From the IMG/VR virus record IMGVR_UViG_3300030333_002570, positions 1 to 64,000 of that record: 64,000 nucleotides of DNA; one strand, given 5' to 3'. The notes under the pieces are model-generated. The model was not told where the DNA came from. It saw only the letters and a program-made list of their open reading frames with translations, and did no database searches. Positions 25,232-34,655 of the stretch are shown here, one piece after another (the first letter of the stretch is position 1; each line of letters opens with the position of its first letter). Origin of the DNA: a virus. The translations under genes were made by a program, and so were the position numbers.

Positions 25232-25469
25232 TATTCAGGATATAACAGAAGAAGAGGCAGTTTCAAACCTGCCTTTTCTTCTGACAATGACAGAAAGAAA
25301 CCGTACCGTTTGGAGAATTAAAAGTCCAAATGGTGCGGTTGCTTTATTATCACCAGTTTTACAATCTGGTCCTCCTGTAGATCAGGAGATTTTAGATCAA
25401 GTAGAGGATTTCAGGAAGGGATTTATGGAAAATACTCCCGAAGAAGCACAAGTTGACACCTCAGCATAA
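25224..25469 (+). CDS. Small hypothetical protein, 81 aa
   Basis: It is acidic, with a beta-rich middle (TVWRIKSPNGAVALLSPVLQ) and a helical C-terminus. It is translated from an overlapping start within the previous gene, so the two probably form a pair. No family recognised. Confidence 0.72.
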   Translation: MTDIQDITEEEAVSNLPFLLTMTERNRTVWRIKSPNGAVALLSPVLQSGPPVDQEILDQVEDFRKGFMENTPEEAQVDTSA

Positions 25470-25482
25470 ATACCTTATAATA
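25454..25482 (+). promoter_or_regulatory. Dual early/late promoter with consensus sigma70 boxes
   Basis: TTGACA (25454-25459), a 17-bp spacer and TATAAT (25477-25482) match the full sigma70 consensus. CATAAATA (25465-25472), a late box, lies inside the spacer. Confidence 0.88.
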
Positions 25483-25504
25483 CTCTGGTAAACGAGGCAG
25501 ACCA

Positions 25505-25639
25505 ATGCGTCTTAAAAGCCATGAAACTCCTAGAAAGCAAGGACGCAACTTCAAATCGAAGTTAGCGTCTGCTCGTTTGCGTCAACTCAAAAAACGCACC
25601 AAAACGTTAATTAAGAAACTCTATGAAAAAAACATTTGA
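25505..25639 (+). CDS. Very basic small protein, 44 aa
   Basis: About 40 percent of residues are Lys or Arg (RNFKSKLASARLRQLKKRTK). It starts 22 bases after a consensus promoter. The composition suggests nucleic-acid binding, perhaps to host DNA or RNA. It overlaps the next ORF by 17 bases. Confidence 0.65.
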   Translation: MRLKSHETPRKQGRNFKSKLASARLRQLKKRTKTLIKKLYEKNI

Positions 25640-25772
25640 GACAGTTGACAAAAAAGGTCGTCTATCGACTTGGGAATGGGAGGAAACTCCTGAAGCTAAG
25701 GCAGCAATAGCAAGACTACATGCTGTCGAACGATTACACAATGACATTAAGGAGGCACATTCAAATGACTGA
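25623..25772 (+). CDS. Small hypothetical protein, 49 aa
   Basis: It begins KKTFETVDKKGRLSTWEWEE, followed by an Ala-rich helix. It overlaps both neighbours, and its 3' end holds the AAGGAGG ribosome-binding site of the next gene. Unknown function. Confidence 0.6.
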   Translation: MKKTFETVDKKGRLSTWEWEETPEAKAAIARLHAVERLHNDIKEAHSND

Positions 25773-26013
25773 ATTGAGAGTAGTTCCTAATCTACCAATA
25801 GATCCTGTAGGAACTGATAGAAGAGAGCGTGTGTATGAAGTTATAGGTGATTATATTGGAGATAATAATGTTTCTCCTGGAGAAGCATATGAGGAGTTAT
25901 TATCAGAAGTTGAAGGTTGGATTAAGTACCATAGTGATTGTTTAGAAAAAGCAAGTGATTTGTATAACTTATTGTTGAATCAAGAGCAATCGAAAGTGCG
26001 TTTATCAGACTGA
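25765..26013 (+). CDS. Small acidic hypothetical protein, 82 aa
   Basis: ATG 25765 is chosen because AAGGAGG at 25748-25754 sits at good spacing. The protein is helical and acidic (GEAYEELLSEVEGWIKYHSD). It is last in the early-type cluster between spike and fibre genes. No domain recognised. Confidence 0.7.
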   Translation: MTELRVVPNLPIDPVGTDRRERVYEVIGDYIGDNNVSPGEAYEELLSEVEGWIKYHSDCLEKASDLYNLLLNQEQSKVRLSD

Positions 26014-26019
26014 TTTCGT

Positions 26020-26027
26020 TATAAATA
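26020..26027 (+). promoter_or_regulatory. Late promoter before the first fibre-module gene
   Basis: TATAAATA is an exact late box, 28 bases before the GTG start at 26056. Confidence 0.75.
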
Positions 26028-26055
26028 GACAAGTAGCCAATAGTGTGATTATTCC

Positions 26056-27387
26056 GTGGGAACTAAAAAGATATCTCAGTTAGAGACAATATCAGATGCT
26101 AATTTATCTGGAGAAGCAATTCTTCCAGTGGTAGTTTCTGACCCATTGATTCCTAATAGAAAAGCAAAAGTAAATCAATTATTCAAAGGAGTGGCACAGG
26201 GAACCAAAGCGAACCCTGGTCTCTCCTTTGACCTTGATAGGGACAGTGGATTGTACCAATCAGCATACGATCAATTAGGTATTGCGTTTGGTGATGGTGG
26301 ATTTTATATGTCTAGAATTGTCAATAGTGCAACGAGTACATCTTTGTATATCGCTGCTGTTGATGATGTTGCTGATAATGCTGATATAGTATTCTCACCA
26401 AAAGGTTCGGGTTCTGTTAAAGTAACAGGGCAATTTGAAATTGATGACTCTGCTTTTGTTTTAACAGACGCACAAGGACCGAAAGCGAGATTTGAAGTAA
26501 GTAACGTAGGAACTGGAACGGCTACACGTATATTCACATTTCCTGCAATTACTTCTGGTAGTGGAACAACAATAGTTGGTTCTGATACTACACAAACATT
26601 AACCAATAAGACTATTCTTATTGATGAAGATAATTTTGTTATTACAGATAATACTGAGGAAGCAATATTCCAGATTAACTGGTCTATTACTTCAGGAGCA
26701 CGTAGATCATATTTCTTACCTGATGCTGGTACAGTAACTACAACTGCTGAACCAACTGCAACAGTATCTACATTACTTGATACTAAAGCAGAGCAAACTA
26801 CTTTAAATAAAACTTTAGTTAATCCAAAACTTGCTGCTACTGCGGATTCAACTTCTAAAGCAACATTTGATTCTTCTGCCTTAACAGCAAATAGAAATAT
26901 CACAGTTCCTGATACAAATATTACTTTAGTAGGAACTGATGCAACTCAGATTTTAGAAAATAAAACAGTTAAGAATTTGATTCTTGCTGATGATACAGAT
27001 ATAACTAAAAAATTAAATTTTGACTTATCTAATCTTAATACAGCAACTAATAGAAAGTTAGGATTCCCAGCAACGGATGACCTAAATACTACTGTTAGTG
27101 ATACTAACGTTATTGTTCTTGATAAGGCAACTCAAACTTTAGAGAATAAGTTTCTAGTAACTTCAGGTTTCCAAAAACCAGCAGCAGGTGGTGGACAACA
27201 ATCTAAAGTTACTATAGATACTAGTAACATAACTGCTGACAGGAACATTAAGTTTCCAGATGCAGATGCTACGCTCTTATCAACTCAAAACGTTGCTCTT
27301 GAAGATGTTACTTTTGGTGCAGGTATTGGAGCAAACAACTTAACGGGACAAACCCGACTACAACAATTCTTTTACGCAGGATTCTAA
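26056..27387 (+). CDS. Fibre-type virion protein with repeated beta motifs, 443 aa
   Basis: The start is GTG 26056. After an N-terminal segment KKISQLETISDANLSGEAIL typical of fibre-attachment domains, there are several imperfect repeats. Each combines a strand such as TADRNIKFPDADATL with a segment like TTQTLTNKT or ATQTLENKF. Such repeats form elongated trimeric shafts. It probably belongs to a fibre or whisker at the baseplate or neck. Confidence 0.82.
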   Translation: MGTKKISQLETISDANLSGEAILPVVVSDPLIPNRKAKVNQLFKGVAQGTKANPGLSFDLDRDSGLYQSAYDQLGIAFGDGGFYMSRIVNSATSTSLYIAAVDDVADNADIVFSPKGSGSVKVTGQFEIDDSAFVLTDAQGPKARFEVSNVGTGTATRIFTFPAITSGSGTTIVGSDTTQTLTNKTILIDEDNFVITDNTEEAIFQINWSITSGARRSYFLPDAGTVTTTAEPTATVSTLLDTKAEQTTLNKTLVNPKLAATADSTSKATFDSSALTANRNITVPDTNITLVGTDATQILENKTVKNLILADDTDITKKLNFDLSNLNTATNRKLGFPATDDLNTTVSDTNVIVLDKATQTLENKFLVTSGFQKPAAGGGQQSKVTIDTSNITADRNIKFPDADATLLSTQNVALEDVTFGAGIGANNLTGQTRLQQFFYAGF

Positions 27388-27396
27388 TTATTCAAA

Positions 27397-28881
27397 ATGG
27401 CAGACCAAGGACTTCTAGGACAATCGAAACCAGCAGCAACTACAAACACCATTTTGTATTCTGCACCGATTAATTCATCAGCTAGTGCAGTGTTAACTAT
27501 TGCAAATGATGGAACTGGAGCAGCATATGATGTTGCAATTAAAGATTACGATCAAGATTTAACACTCGATGCAGCGACGTATAAATTGCATCCAGGTGAC
27601 TTAATTACAGATTATAGAGTTACATTAAATACTCCATTACCTTTATCTGCTGATCTTTTTGCAGGTACTAAACTTACATCAACTGATGGTGAGAAAAGTT
27701 TTTATTTTGAATCATTTTATGTTCCACCAACTACTGAGATTGATGTTAAATCTATTGCTATTCGTCAGATAACTGTTGAATCTGTAACAGGAACTTTTGC
27801 TGTTGCTGAAACACTTACAAAAGGAACTGGTGGTGATACTTCTACAACTACAATTTACGGTGCTCTTATTGGACAGGGTAGTGTAGTTCTTTATGTTGGT
27901 CCTTCTACGATTAATGGATCTGGATCTGAATTTGCTGCAGGTGATAGTGTATCATCAACTGGTGGTGCTAGTGCAACTGTATCCAGTGGTGGTGTTGGAG
28001 CAGCATCTAATGATTTTGTTTTATCAACAAATGGTGGAACATCTTATAATATGTTTATTAATGATGGTGTTTCAGGTAGTGGTGGTGAAGATATTACTGT
28101 GTTTGGAGACAGAACTTATAAATTTGATGTTTCTGACGCATCAATGTCAGGTTTAGATTTTAGTCTATCTACTACTGTTAATGGTGAGTGGGGTCCTGAT
28201 GGTACTGCTGGTAACTCTGATGATGGAACAGAATACACTACTGGTAGAACAGCAAGTGGAACTCCTGGTCAAGCAGGTGCTCATGTCACATATGACTTTA
28301 CTGCTAACACAAGTTTACCAGGTCAGTTATACTTTTATGAAGGAACAACTGGAACTGCTGCTAACTCAGGTTACGGTGGAGCTAATCGTCTGTTGAATAC
28401 TTCTTCATCATACACTTATACTGAATTGTATATCTATGATAAAGAAGGAACATGGGTAAACTCTACTGATGGATTTACTTATGGTGGAACGACTTATACT
28501 GTGACTGCTCAAACTGCTGGTCCTTATGGTTATGTTCGTAGTTACAATAGTACTTCGCTTAAAGTGATTTTAGGAACTGGATCTGCTGCTTTTGCAGGAA
28601 CAGATACATTTAGAGATGTTCCTAAATCAAATACAGGAACTCGTACTACTGCAACAGTAAGTAGTGTTGCCGTAGCTCAAACTGCTTTAGCAGGAACAGA
28701 GTATATTGCTAAAGATGTTACTAATGGGAACAACGAAATTGATAGAATTACATCTATCGTTATTGGACCTGGTGAGAATCTCATAGTCGAAAGTGCAACT
28801 CAAAATAACGTCTTCAGTCTTGTTGGATTTGAAGATGCTTCTACTGCATTTACAACTAGAGTATTTGGTGCTACTTCATAA
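27397..28881 (+). CDS. Virion structural protein with a cupredoxin-like insert, 494 aa
   Basis: A beta-rich, Gly/Ser/Thr-rich protein. Residues about 215-320 (DITVFGDRTYKFDVSDASMS, then GTPGQAGAHVTYDFT and LYFYEG) resemble a blue-copper-like fold often inserted in marine phage tail proteins, but Cys and His copper ligands are missing. The flanking parts look like baseplate or fibre connector domains. The gene starts nine bases after the previous stop and shares its late promoter. Confidence 0.78.
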   Translation: MADQGLLGQSKPAATTNTILYSAPINSSASAVLTIANDGTGAAYDVAIKDYDQDLTLDAATYKLHPGDLITDYRVTLNTPLPLSADLFAGTKLTSTDGEKSFYFESFYVPPTTEIDVKSIAIRQITVESVTGTFAVAETLTKGTGGDTSTTTIYGALIGQGSVVLYVGPSTINGSGSEFAAGDSVSSTGGASATVSSGGVGAASNDFVLSTNGGTSYNMFINDGVSGSGGEDITVFGDRTYKFDVSDASMSGLDFSLSTTVNGEWGPDGTAGNSDDGTEYTTGRTASGTPGQAGAHVTYDFTANTSLPGQLYFYEGTTGTAANSGYGGANRLLNTSSSYTYTELYIYDKEGTWVNSTDGFTYGGTTYTVTAQTAGPYGYVRSYNSTSLKVILGTGSAAFAGTDTFRDVPKSNTGTRTTATVSSVAVAQTALAGTEYIAKDVTNGNNEIDRITSIVIGPGENLIVESATQNNVFSLVGFEDASTAFTTRVFGATS

Positions 28882-28889
28882 AGCACAGA

Positions 28890-28897
28890 GATAAATA
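28890..28897 (+). promoter_or_regulatory. Late promoter box
   Basis: GATAAATA lies 24 bases before ATG 28922 in a 40-base gap. Confidence 0.6.
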
Positions 28898-28921
28898 ACC
28901 ATATAGGAATGCGAATAGGTA

Positions 28922-31900
28922 ATGTCACTAACTAGGCTAAAGAATATTATTACGTCCAGAACAGGACGTATTATCTATGTTAACCCTGACGATTTCGATG
29001 CTTCTGATGCTATTGATAACAGGGGTAACTCAGCATTGCGTCCTTTTAAGACATTGCAACGAGCATTTCTTGAGGTAGCAAGATTTTCATATAGAGTTGG
29101 ATTAGCAAACGACGAATTTGATGCCTTTAGCATCATGCTATATCCTGCTGAATATATTATTGACAACCGTCCTGGTGAAGTTCTTTATACTAATATTCCA
29201 CCTATAGATGCTAACTCTAACCTTGATTTAACATCTTCCAATAATGTATTATACAAATATAACTCAGTCGAAGGTGGTGTTATTGTACCTAGAGGTTGTT
29301 CTGTTGTTGGTACAGACCTTAGAAGAACTAAAATAATTCCAAAATATGTTCCATATCCTACTACCTTTACTCAAGGTGGTATTCTTAACGAAGCACAAGT
29401 CCCACCAAGATCAGCAATTTTCAAGGTAACTGGTGGTACTTACTTCTGGCAATTCTCATTCTTCGATGGTGCAGAAGAAGGAGTATATTTCAAACCTGAT
29501 TCTACTTCAACATTAGCACCTAAGTATTCACATCATAGACTTACATGTTTTGAGTTTGCTGATGGTTTAAATCCATTATCAACACTCATTTCTCAAGGTA
29601 ATGTTCCTAATGCAGATTATTCTGCTGTTGATGGTATTCTTACAAGAACTGACTTAGACATATATTATCAGAAGATATCTAAAGCATTCGCAACAATTCC
29701 TGATACATCTGGTGATCCATCTGCTGACCAAATTCAAGCAAGGGTTGAAGAAAACAGAATTGTTGGTCCGATTTCAGATGAATATAAAGTTTCTACTATT
29801 ATTAGAAATGGACAAACTGCTACAGCATATACTGTAGATGAGGCAGGTGGTGCAAGAGCACATGGATTCTCTGTTGGTGTTAATATTAATATTTCTGGTG
29901 TTACTGGTTCACAAGGTCCACAGTCTGAACTTGATGCTGGACTTTATAATGGTTCATTTACTGTTACATCTGCAACGAATAGCACATTCACGTATCAGAT
30001 GTCAGCAGAACCTTCTGGTACTGCTAGTGGTACTAATATAACAGTTAAGACTGAGATTGATACTGTTGACTCAGCATCACCATACGCATTTAACCTATCA
30101 CTAAGAAGTGTGTGGGGTATGAATGGTATGCACGCTGATGGTGCTAAGGCAACTGGTTTCAAATCAATGGTTGTGGCACAGTTTACTGGATTGTCACTAC
30201 AAAAAGATGATAGAGCATTTGTAAGATATAACGCATCAACTGGTAACTATGATGTAGCAACTGATGGAGATGGTGCTCACTTAGATGGATTTGCTGAGTA
30301 TAGAAAGGATTGGGGTCATAGACACATTATGGCATCTAATGATGCTTTCATTCAGGCAGTTTCTGTTTTCGCTGTTGGATTCCAAGGACACTTTACAGCA
30401 CTTAATGGTGCTGACATGTCAATTACTAACAGTAATAGTAACTTTGGTAGTATTGCACTTAGATCTGCTGGATTTAAGAAGAAAGCATTCTCTAAAGATA
30501 AGGCAGGTACATTAACTCATATCATACCACCTAAAGCACTTAATGTTATATCAACAACTGCTACAGGAACTAATGGTGCTAACTCAATTACACTTGCTAA
30601 TGATGGTAGTGTTAATGGTTTGATTGAGGGAATGATTGTTTCAGGAGCAGGTATTGCTGCTGGATCAACAGTTCAAAATATTAACGTAAATACAAGAGTT
30701 GTTACATTATCTACTGTTAACACTGCAACTGTTAATGGTAATGTTATCTTTGGTGAAGAAACTTCTGTTAACTGGGTTAACATTGATATTCAAAGAACTA
30801 GAACTATTAACCAACAGTTAGGACAGGTTGGTGGAACTCCTGGTACTAGATTATATCTCTATGGTTATACAGTTCAAGCATCACCACCAACTACAAGAGT
30901 TCAAGGTTATACAGTTGGTGCTAGACAAGATGGTACTGGAAATAGTGCAGTAGCAGATAAAATTAACTGTCTATTAATTCCATCTCAAGGTCAGGAGGCA
31001 GAAGTTAAATCTGCAAGTATTACACCTTATGGTCCTAGCGTATCTGGTGTTGCTGCTGGTACTGATGGTTCACCATTACAATATGATGAATCAACATATA
31101 CTATTGGTGGTGTTGCAGGAACAGTCGGTGGTTGGTATCTATCTGTTAGTGCAACTGACAATGGAATATATAATGTCCTTGATACTAACACAACAACTTA
31201 TGCGAATGTTAACTTTACACCTACTACATTCCTTAAGAGAATACCTGACCCAAGAGACTTACAAGATAGAACATATCGTGTTCGTTTAGAAATTGATAAG
31301 GATAAGACTAATCCATTACCAAGAGATCCTATCTCTGGTTATGTAATGCAACCTTTGAATAGTGATACAACATCATTTAATTTAAGTAAGTGTTTCTATG
31401 TGTATGATATAGAAGTAGTTCAAGTATGGGAAAGAGGTGTCAAGAATGGTATCTATTACATAACACTTCTTTGTGCATCTATTGCACCTTCAACTTCTAA
31501 CTTTAATGATAGGAAGTTCTCTCAGAATGTTAATGAAGTATATCCTACATTTGATAGAGATAATCCAGTAGCAGACCCAACTGAATCGGTATCTGTTGCT
31601 GATAATGAAGTTATTGGATTGGTTAATGCAACTGATGGTGCTACACCACCTAATAAAGATCCTAAGTTGTCCATAACTAAGGAAGCAACTAAGTTCTTAT
31701 TAAGTGATAGTGGATGGACAAATCCAGGTACTACTCCAAACTATGACTCTGTAAATAATAGATTATCTAGTGTAGAACTTACTGCAAGAGCAGGTGATGA
31801 GGAAGTTAGAAAGATTAATATAAGAGAGAATAATGATGGAACAGTTAATCCTATTGCTGTTGAGTTTAGACGACACTCAATTCTAAGATCTGGTAACCAT

Positions 31901-32902
31901 ACATTTGAATATCTCGGTTTTGGACCAGGTAACTATTCAACTGCATTCCCTCAAACTCAGGTTGAGACTCTTACACAGAACCAAGTTAGGTTCTCACAGA
32001 GTATTAAAGAAGAAGCAGGAGTTGCTTTCTATTCAGGATTGAACTCTAATGGTGACCTATTCATTGGTAACCAGGTTATTAACCCAGTTACAGGTCAGGT
32101 TACTTCAGAAGATATTGCACAGTTGAATGTTGTTGGTGAAGAAAATACCACTATTGAAACATTCTCTGAGGTTGTTCTTACTGATAAACTAACTGTTATT
32201 GGTGGAGCATCTAACCAGTTAGAATCTATCTTTGCTGGTCCTGTTACATTCCAAGGTCTAACAACCTTTACAAGTAACCTACAGTCTAAGAAGATTTCAT
32301 ACTTTAACCAAGATGGTACTGTTATTAAGCAGACATTACTTGCACCTAGACTTGCAAATGGTTTACCTGACTTCTCTAATATCACAGGGTATGATACTCC
32401 TGCTGATGGTGACTTAGTTTATGATATTAATTGGCAACCAGGTTTATCTCTTGGATGGATCTATTATGGTCAAGCATGGAAAGAATTTGGTTTAACTGAT
32501 ACTGGTAATATTAATATTGCTACAGATGGAACAGGTAATATTGGTTTAGGTGAAGCAGCACAATCAACAGAAAGAGTAAGAGTTAATGGTAATGTAAGAG
32601 TTGACGGTGACTTGGTTGTTACTGGTCGAGGTGGTGTTTCTGCTGATAAGTATGTTACTAGAACATATACTGGTGATGGAACAACTCTTAACTTTGCTAT
32701 TACTACTTACACAGGTGGTGTATCACATACAGCAAGTTCAGTATTAGTATTCTTAAATGGTGTTGCACAAATTGGTGGAACTACTGCTCAAGTTACTGGT
32801 GGAACTGCTAACTACTCATGTAGTGGTACAAACGTAACATTTGGATCAGGTGATGCTCCTCTAGCAGCAGACACTGTTCACATTGTCGAATTACCTATCT
32901 AA
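28922..32902 (+). CDS. Giant virion structural protein, 1326 aa
   Basis: This is the largest protein of the window. The N-terminal 250 residues have a parallel-beta-helix flavour (GRIIYVNPDDFDASDAIDNR, SALRPFKTLQRAFLEVARFS, then VIVPRGCSVVGTDLRRTKII), as in pectin-lyase-like fibre proteins. The middle is repeated beta sandwich, and the end has a short fibre-tip-like strand set. Conserved cyanophage proteins of this kind are found in virions, from memory. A role as long baseplate-attached fibre or wedge extension is likely. Confidence 0.82.
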   Translation: MSLTRLKNIITSRTGRIIYVNPDDFDASDAIDNRGNSALRPFKTLQRAFLEVARFSYRVGLANDEFDAFSIMLYPAEYIIDNRPGEVLYTNIPPIDANSNLDLTSSNNVLYKYNSVEGGVIVPRGCSVVGTDLRRTKIIPKYVPYPTTFTQGGILNEAQVPPRSAIFKVTGGTYFWQFSFFDGAEEGVYFKPDSTSTLAPKYSHHRLTCFEFADGLNPLSTLISQGNVPNADYSAVDGILTRTDLDIYYQKISKAFATIPDTSGDPSADQIQARVEENRIVGPISDEYKVSTIIRNGQTATAYTVDEAGGARAHGFSVGVNINISGVTGSQGPQSELDAGLYNGSFTVTSATNSTFTYQMSAEPSGTASGTNITVKTEIDTVDSASPYAFNLSLRSVWGMNGMHADGAKATGFKSMVVAQFTGLSLQKDDRAFVRYNASTGNYDVATDGDGAHLDGFAEYRKDWGHRHIMASNDAFIQAVSVFAVGFQGHFTALNGADMSITNSNSNFGSIALRSAGFKKKAFSKDKAGTLTHIIPPKALNVISTTATGTNGANSITLANDGSVNGLIEGMIVSGAGIAAGSTVQNINVNTRVVTLSTVNTATVNGNVIFGEETSVNWVNIDIQRTRTINQQLGQVGGTPGTRLYLYGYTVQASPPTTRVQGYTVGARQDGTGNSAVADKINCLLIPSQGQEAEVKSASITPYGPSVSGVAAGTDGSPLQYDESTYTIGGVAGTVGGWYLSVSATDNGIYNVLDTNTTTYANVNFTPTTFLKRIPDPRDLQDRTYRVRLEIDKDKTNPLPRDPISGYVMQPLNSDTTSFNLSKCFYVYDIEVVQVWERGVKNGIYYITLLCASIAPSTSNFNDRKFSQNVNEVYPTFDRDNPVADPTESVSVADNEVIGLVNATDGATPPNKDPKLSITKEATKFLLSDSGWTNPGTTPNYDSVNNRLSSVELTARAGDEEVRKINIRENNDGTVNPIAVEFRRHSILRSGNHTFEYLGFGPGNYSTAFPQTQVETLTQNQVRFSQSIKEEAGVAFYSGLNSNGDLFIGNQVINPVTGQVTSEDIAQLNVVGEENTTIETFSEVVLTDKLTVIGGASNQLESIFAGPVTFQGLTTFTSNLQSKKISYFNQDGTVIKQTLLAPRLANGLPDFSNITGYDTPADGDLVYDINWQPGLSLGWIYYGQAWKEFGLTDTGNINIATDGTGNIGLGEAAQSTERVRVNGNVRVDGDLVVTGRGGVSADKYVTRTYTGDGTTLNFAITTYTGGVSHTASSVLVFLNGVAQIGGTTAQVTGGTANYSCSGTNVTFGSGDAPLAADTVHIVELPI

Positions 32903-32905
32903 ATA
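32899..32905 (+). promoter_or_regulatory. Late promoter box
   Basis: CTAAATA overlaps the stop of the giant structural gene and lies 24 bases before ATG 32930. Confidence 0.55.
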
Positions 32906-32929
32906 TAAGCGAGGATCTTCTAATACGCT

Positions 32930-33352
32930 ATGGCAATATCTAGGATTAGTGGAAATCAGATCTCCACTTCAACAGCAGCAATTATAACAACTTTGAGTTT
33001 TCTAAACACTAATAGTGTTTTTAGGTTACCTGCAGGTACTACTGCTCAAAGACCAACAAGTGTTAGTGTAGGAACACTAAGATTTAATACTACATTAGAC
33101 GCTGCAGAAATTTATAAAGCAGATGATGGAACTGGAAGTGCAGGTTGGGCATCTGTATCTGGTGGTGGACCCGCTATAGGAACTGATAGTGTTGTTAGAA
33201 CAAATCCTAATACTATTGGAGAGAATCTTACTATTGGTCCTACAGCAAATAATGGTAGTGAATATGCTAACGGAATGACCGCAGGTCCGATAACGGTGAA
33301 CACAGGTTTCACGGTCACCGTAGAATCAGGAGCATCCTGGAGTATAGTATAA
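32930..33352 (+). CDS. Short fibre-type structural protein, 140 aa
   Basis: It carries the small fibre motif seen repeatedly in this module, FRLPAGTTAQRP, followed by a strand with RFNTT and a short loop. The C-terminus is a beta-helical-type end (GPITVNTGFTVTVESGASWS). It probably acts as a trimeric tip or connector. The stop overlaps the next start by one base. Confidence 0.75.
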   Translation: MAISRISGNQISTSTAAIITTLSFLNTNSVFRLPAGTTAQRPTSVSVGTLRFNTTLDAAEIYKADDGTGSAGWASVSGGGPAIGTDSVVRTNPNTIGENLTIGPTANNGSEYANGMTAGPITVNTGFTVTVESGASWSIV

Positions 33353-34398
33353 TGGAATTAAAAGTAAACACTATTCGTGGTCTGTCTCCTGATTTCAGAA
33401 CCGACGTAGTGGATACTCTTGAGATGGGTGCTGAAGTAAAGTTACTCAATCAACAGTATCTTCCCGTACCTGCAGGTAGTGGATCAACTAGACCACCAGC
33501 AGCACAAGATGGTGCTATACGTTTTAATACCGATAGTGGTAAGATGGAATATTATGTTGGTAATGGATGGCAAATAGTAACAGATATTTCTGAAGAAGGT
33601 GGTGGTGGAAGTGCTGGTCCATATGTTGATGTTGATGCTCCTGCAAATAGAATAGAATGTTTCTGGGATGGTGCTCCTGCAAATGTTTCTGGAAATACAT
33701 GGTCATCATCAGCAGCACACCCCAATGTATCTAATGCTAACTGCATAATGCAGAACAGTCCATCATGGAACTCAGCGATTAGTGGTGGTGATGGAACTAT
33801 GGGATATTGGAACTTTAATGGATCTAACCAGTATGGTTACATTAGAGAACTTAACTATAGTCAAGGTGGACAACACGGACCTAGTAATAATGGTAGGTTA
33901 TCAGAATTTACTATGGGAACTTGGTTTAGAACTTCTTACGGTTCACCAGGTGGTAATACTTGGGACTCTGGAAACTGGTCATGGTTAGACTGGGATAGAT
34001 CAGAAGTTATATCATGGAACATTGGAACAACTGGAAAGGTACAGTTCTCTGGTTATAGTAACGCTGGTGGTTATTATGATATAACTGGTAATACATCATG
34101 TAATGATGGTCAATGGCACTTTGGTGCTTGCACTGTATCATCTGCTGATAGTCGAATAAGATTTTATGTTGATGGACAACCTGATGGTTCTCATAGTCAT
34201 AGTTTCTCATACTTTGGGGCAAGAACTAGACGTTGGGGATTCATTGGAGATGGTTCAGAAGCAGGTGGAGAAAATGGTTCTAGAAACAATGTTTACTATG
34301 ATGGTGATATAGCACAGCAATTCTTATTATCAATTAAATGGACTGATGCACAAGTATTAGATCATTATACTAAAACTAGAACAAGGGTAGGTGTATAA
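33352..34398 (+). CDS. LamG/concanavalin-like adhesin, copy 1
   Basis: The N-terminal 85 residues form a fibre attachment motif (LPVPAGSGSTRPPAAQDGAI, RFNTDSGKMEYY). Residues about 100-348 form a concanavalin A-like jelly roll of LamG type: GYWNFNGSNQYGYIRELNYS, then FTMGTWFRTSYG, NWSWLDWDRSEVISWNIG and DGQWHFGACTVSSADSRIRF. LamG domains bind sugars or proteins, so this is a strong receptor-binding candidate. Copy 2 is at 34652. It overlaps both neighbouring genes by one base. Confidence 0.85.
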   Translation: MELKVNTIRGLSPDFRTDVVDTLEMGAEVKLLNQQYLPVPAGSGSTRPPAAQDGAIRFNTDSGKMEYYVGNGWQIVTDISEEGGGGSAGPYVDVDAPANRIECFWDGAPANVSGNTWSSSAAHPNVSNANCIMQNSPSWNSAISGGDGTMGYWNFNGSNQYGYIRELNYSQGGQHGPSNNGRLSEFTMGTWFRTSYGSPGGNTWDSGNWSWLDWDRSEVISWNIGTTGKVQFSGYSNAGGYYDITGNTSCNDGQWHFGACTVSSADSRIRFYVDGQPDGSHSHSFSYFGARTRRWGFIGDGSEAGGENGSRNNVYYDGDIAQQFLLSIKWTDAQVLDHYTKTRTRVGV

Positions 34399-34655
34399 TG
34401 AGTCAGATTAAACTTGGAAAATTACAGGGAACGGCAACAAATCTTAATCAGGTTACTATTGAACCTGGATATAAATTAAGAATAGCATCTGAAGGTACTA
34501 TAGATATGGTAGGGACTGGTGCATTCCAGTTACCTAGTGGTACTACTGCTCAACGTCCTGCTTCACCACAGGCAGGTTACATGCGTTGGAATACAACTAC
34601 TACTGAAGCAGAATTTTATAATGGAACTGAATGGAAGAATCTATCTGAAGAATGA
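34398..34655 (+). CDS. Fibre-motif mini protein, 85 aa
   Basis: It contains only the attachment motif (FQLPSGTTAQRPASPQAGYM, then RWNTTTTEAEFYNGTEWKNL) and lacks the adhesin domain of its neighbours. It could be a structural chaperone or tip, or the remnant of a duplication that left the lectin domain behind. It overlaps the next gene by four bases. Confidence 0.75.
   Translation: MSQIKLGKLQGTATNLNQVTIEPGYKLRIASEGTIDMVGTGAFQLPSGTTAQRPASPQAGYMRWNTTTTEAEFYNGTEWKNLSEE

Noticed and set aside
26304-26903. 199-codon open frame on the minus strand
   Set aside because: It lies opposite a clear fibre gene with repeats, and no start signals or homology are apparent; it is a shadow of the coding strand.
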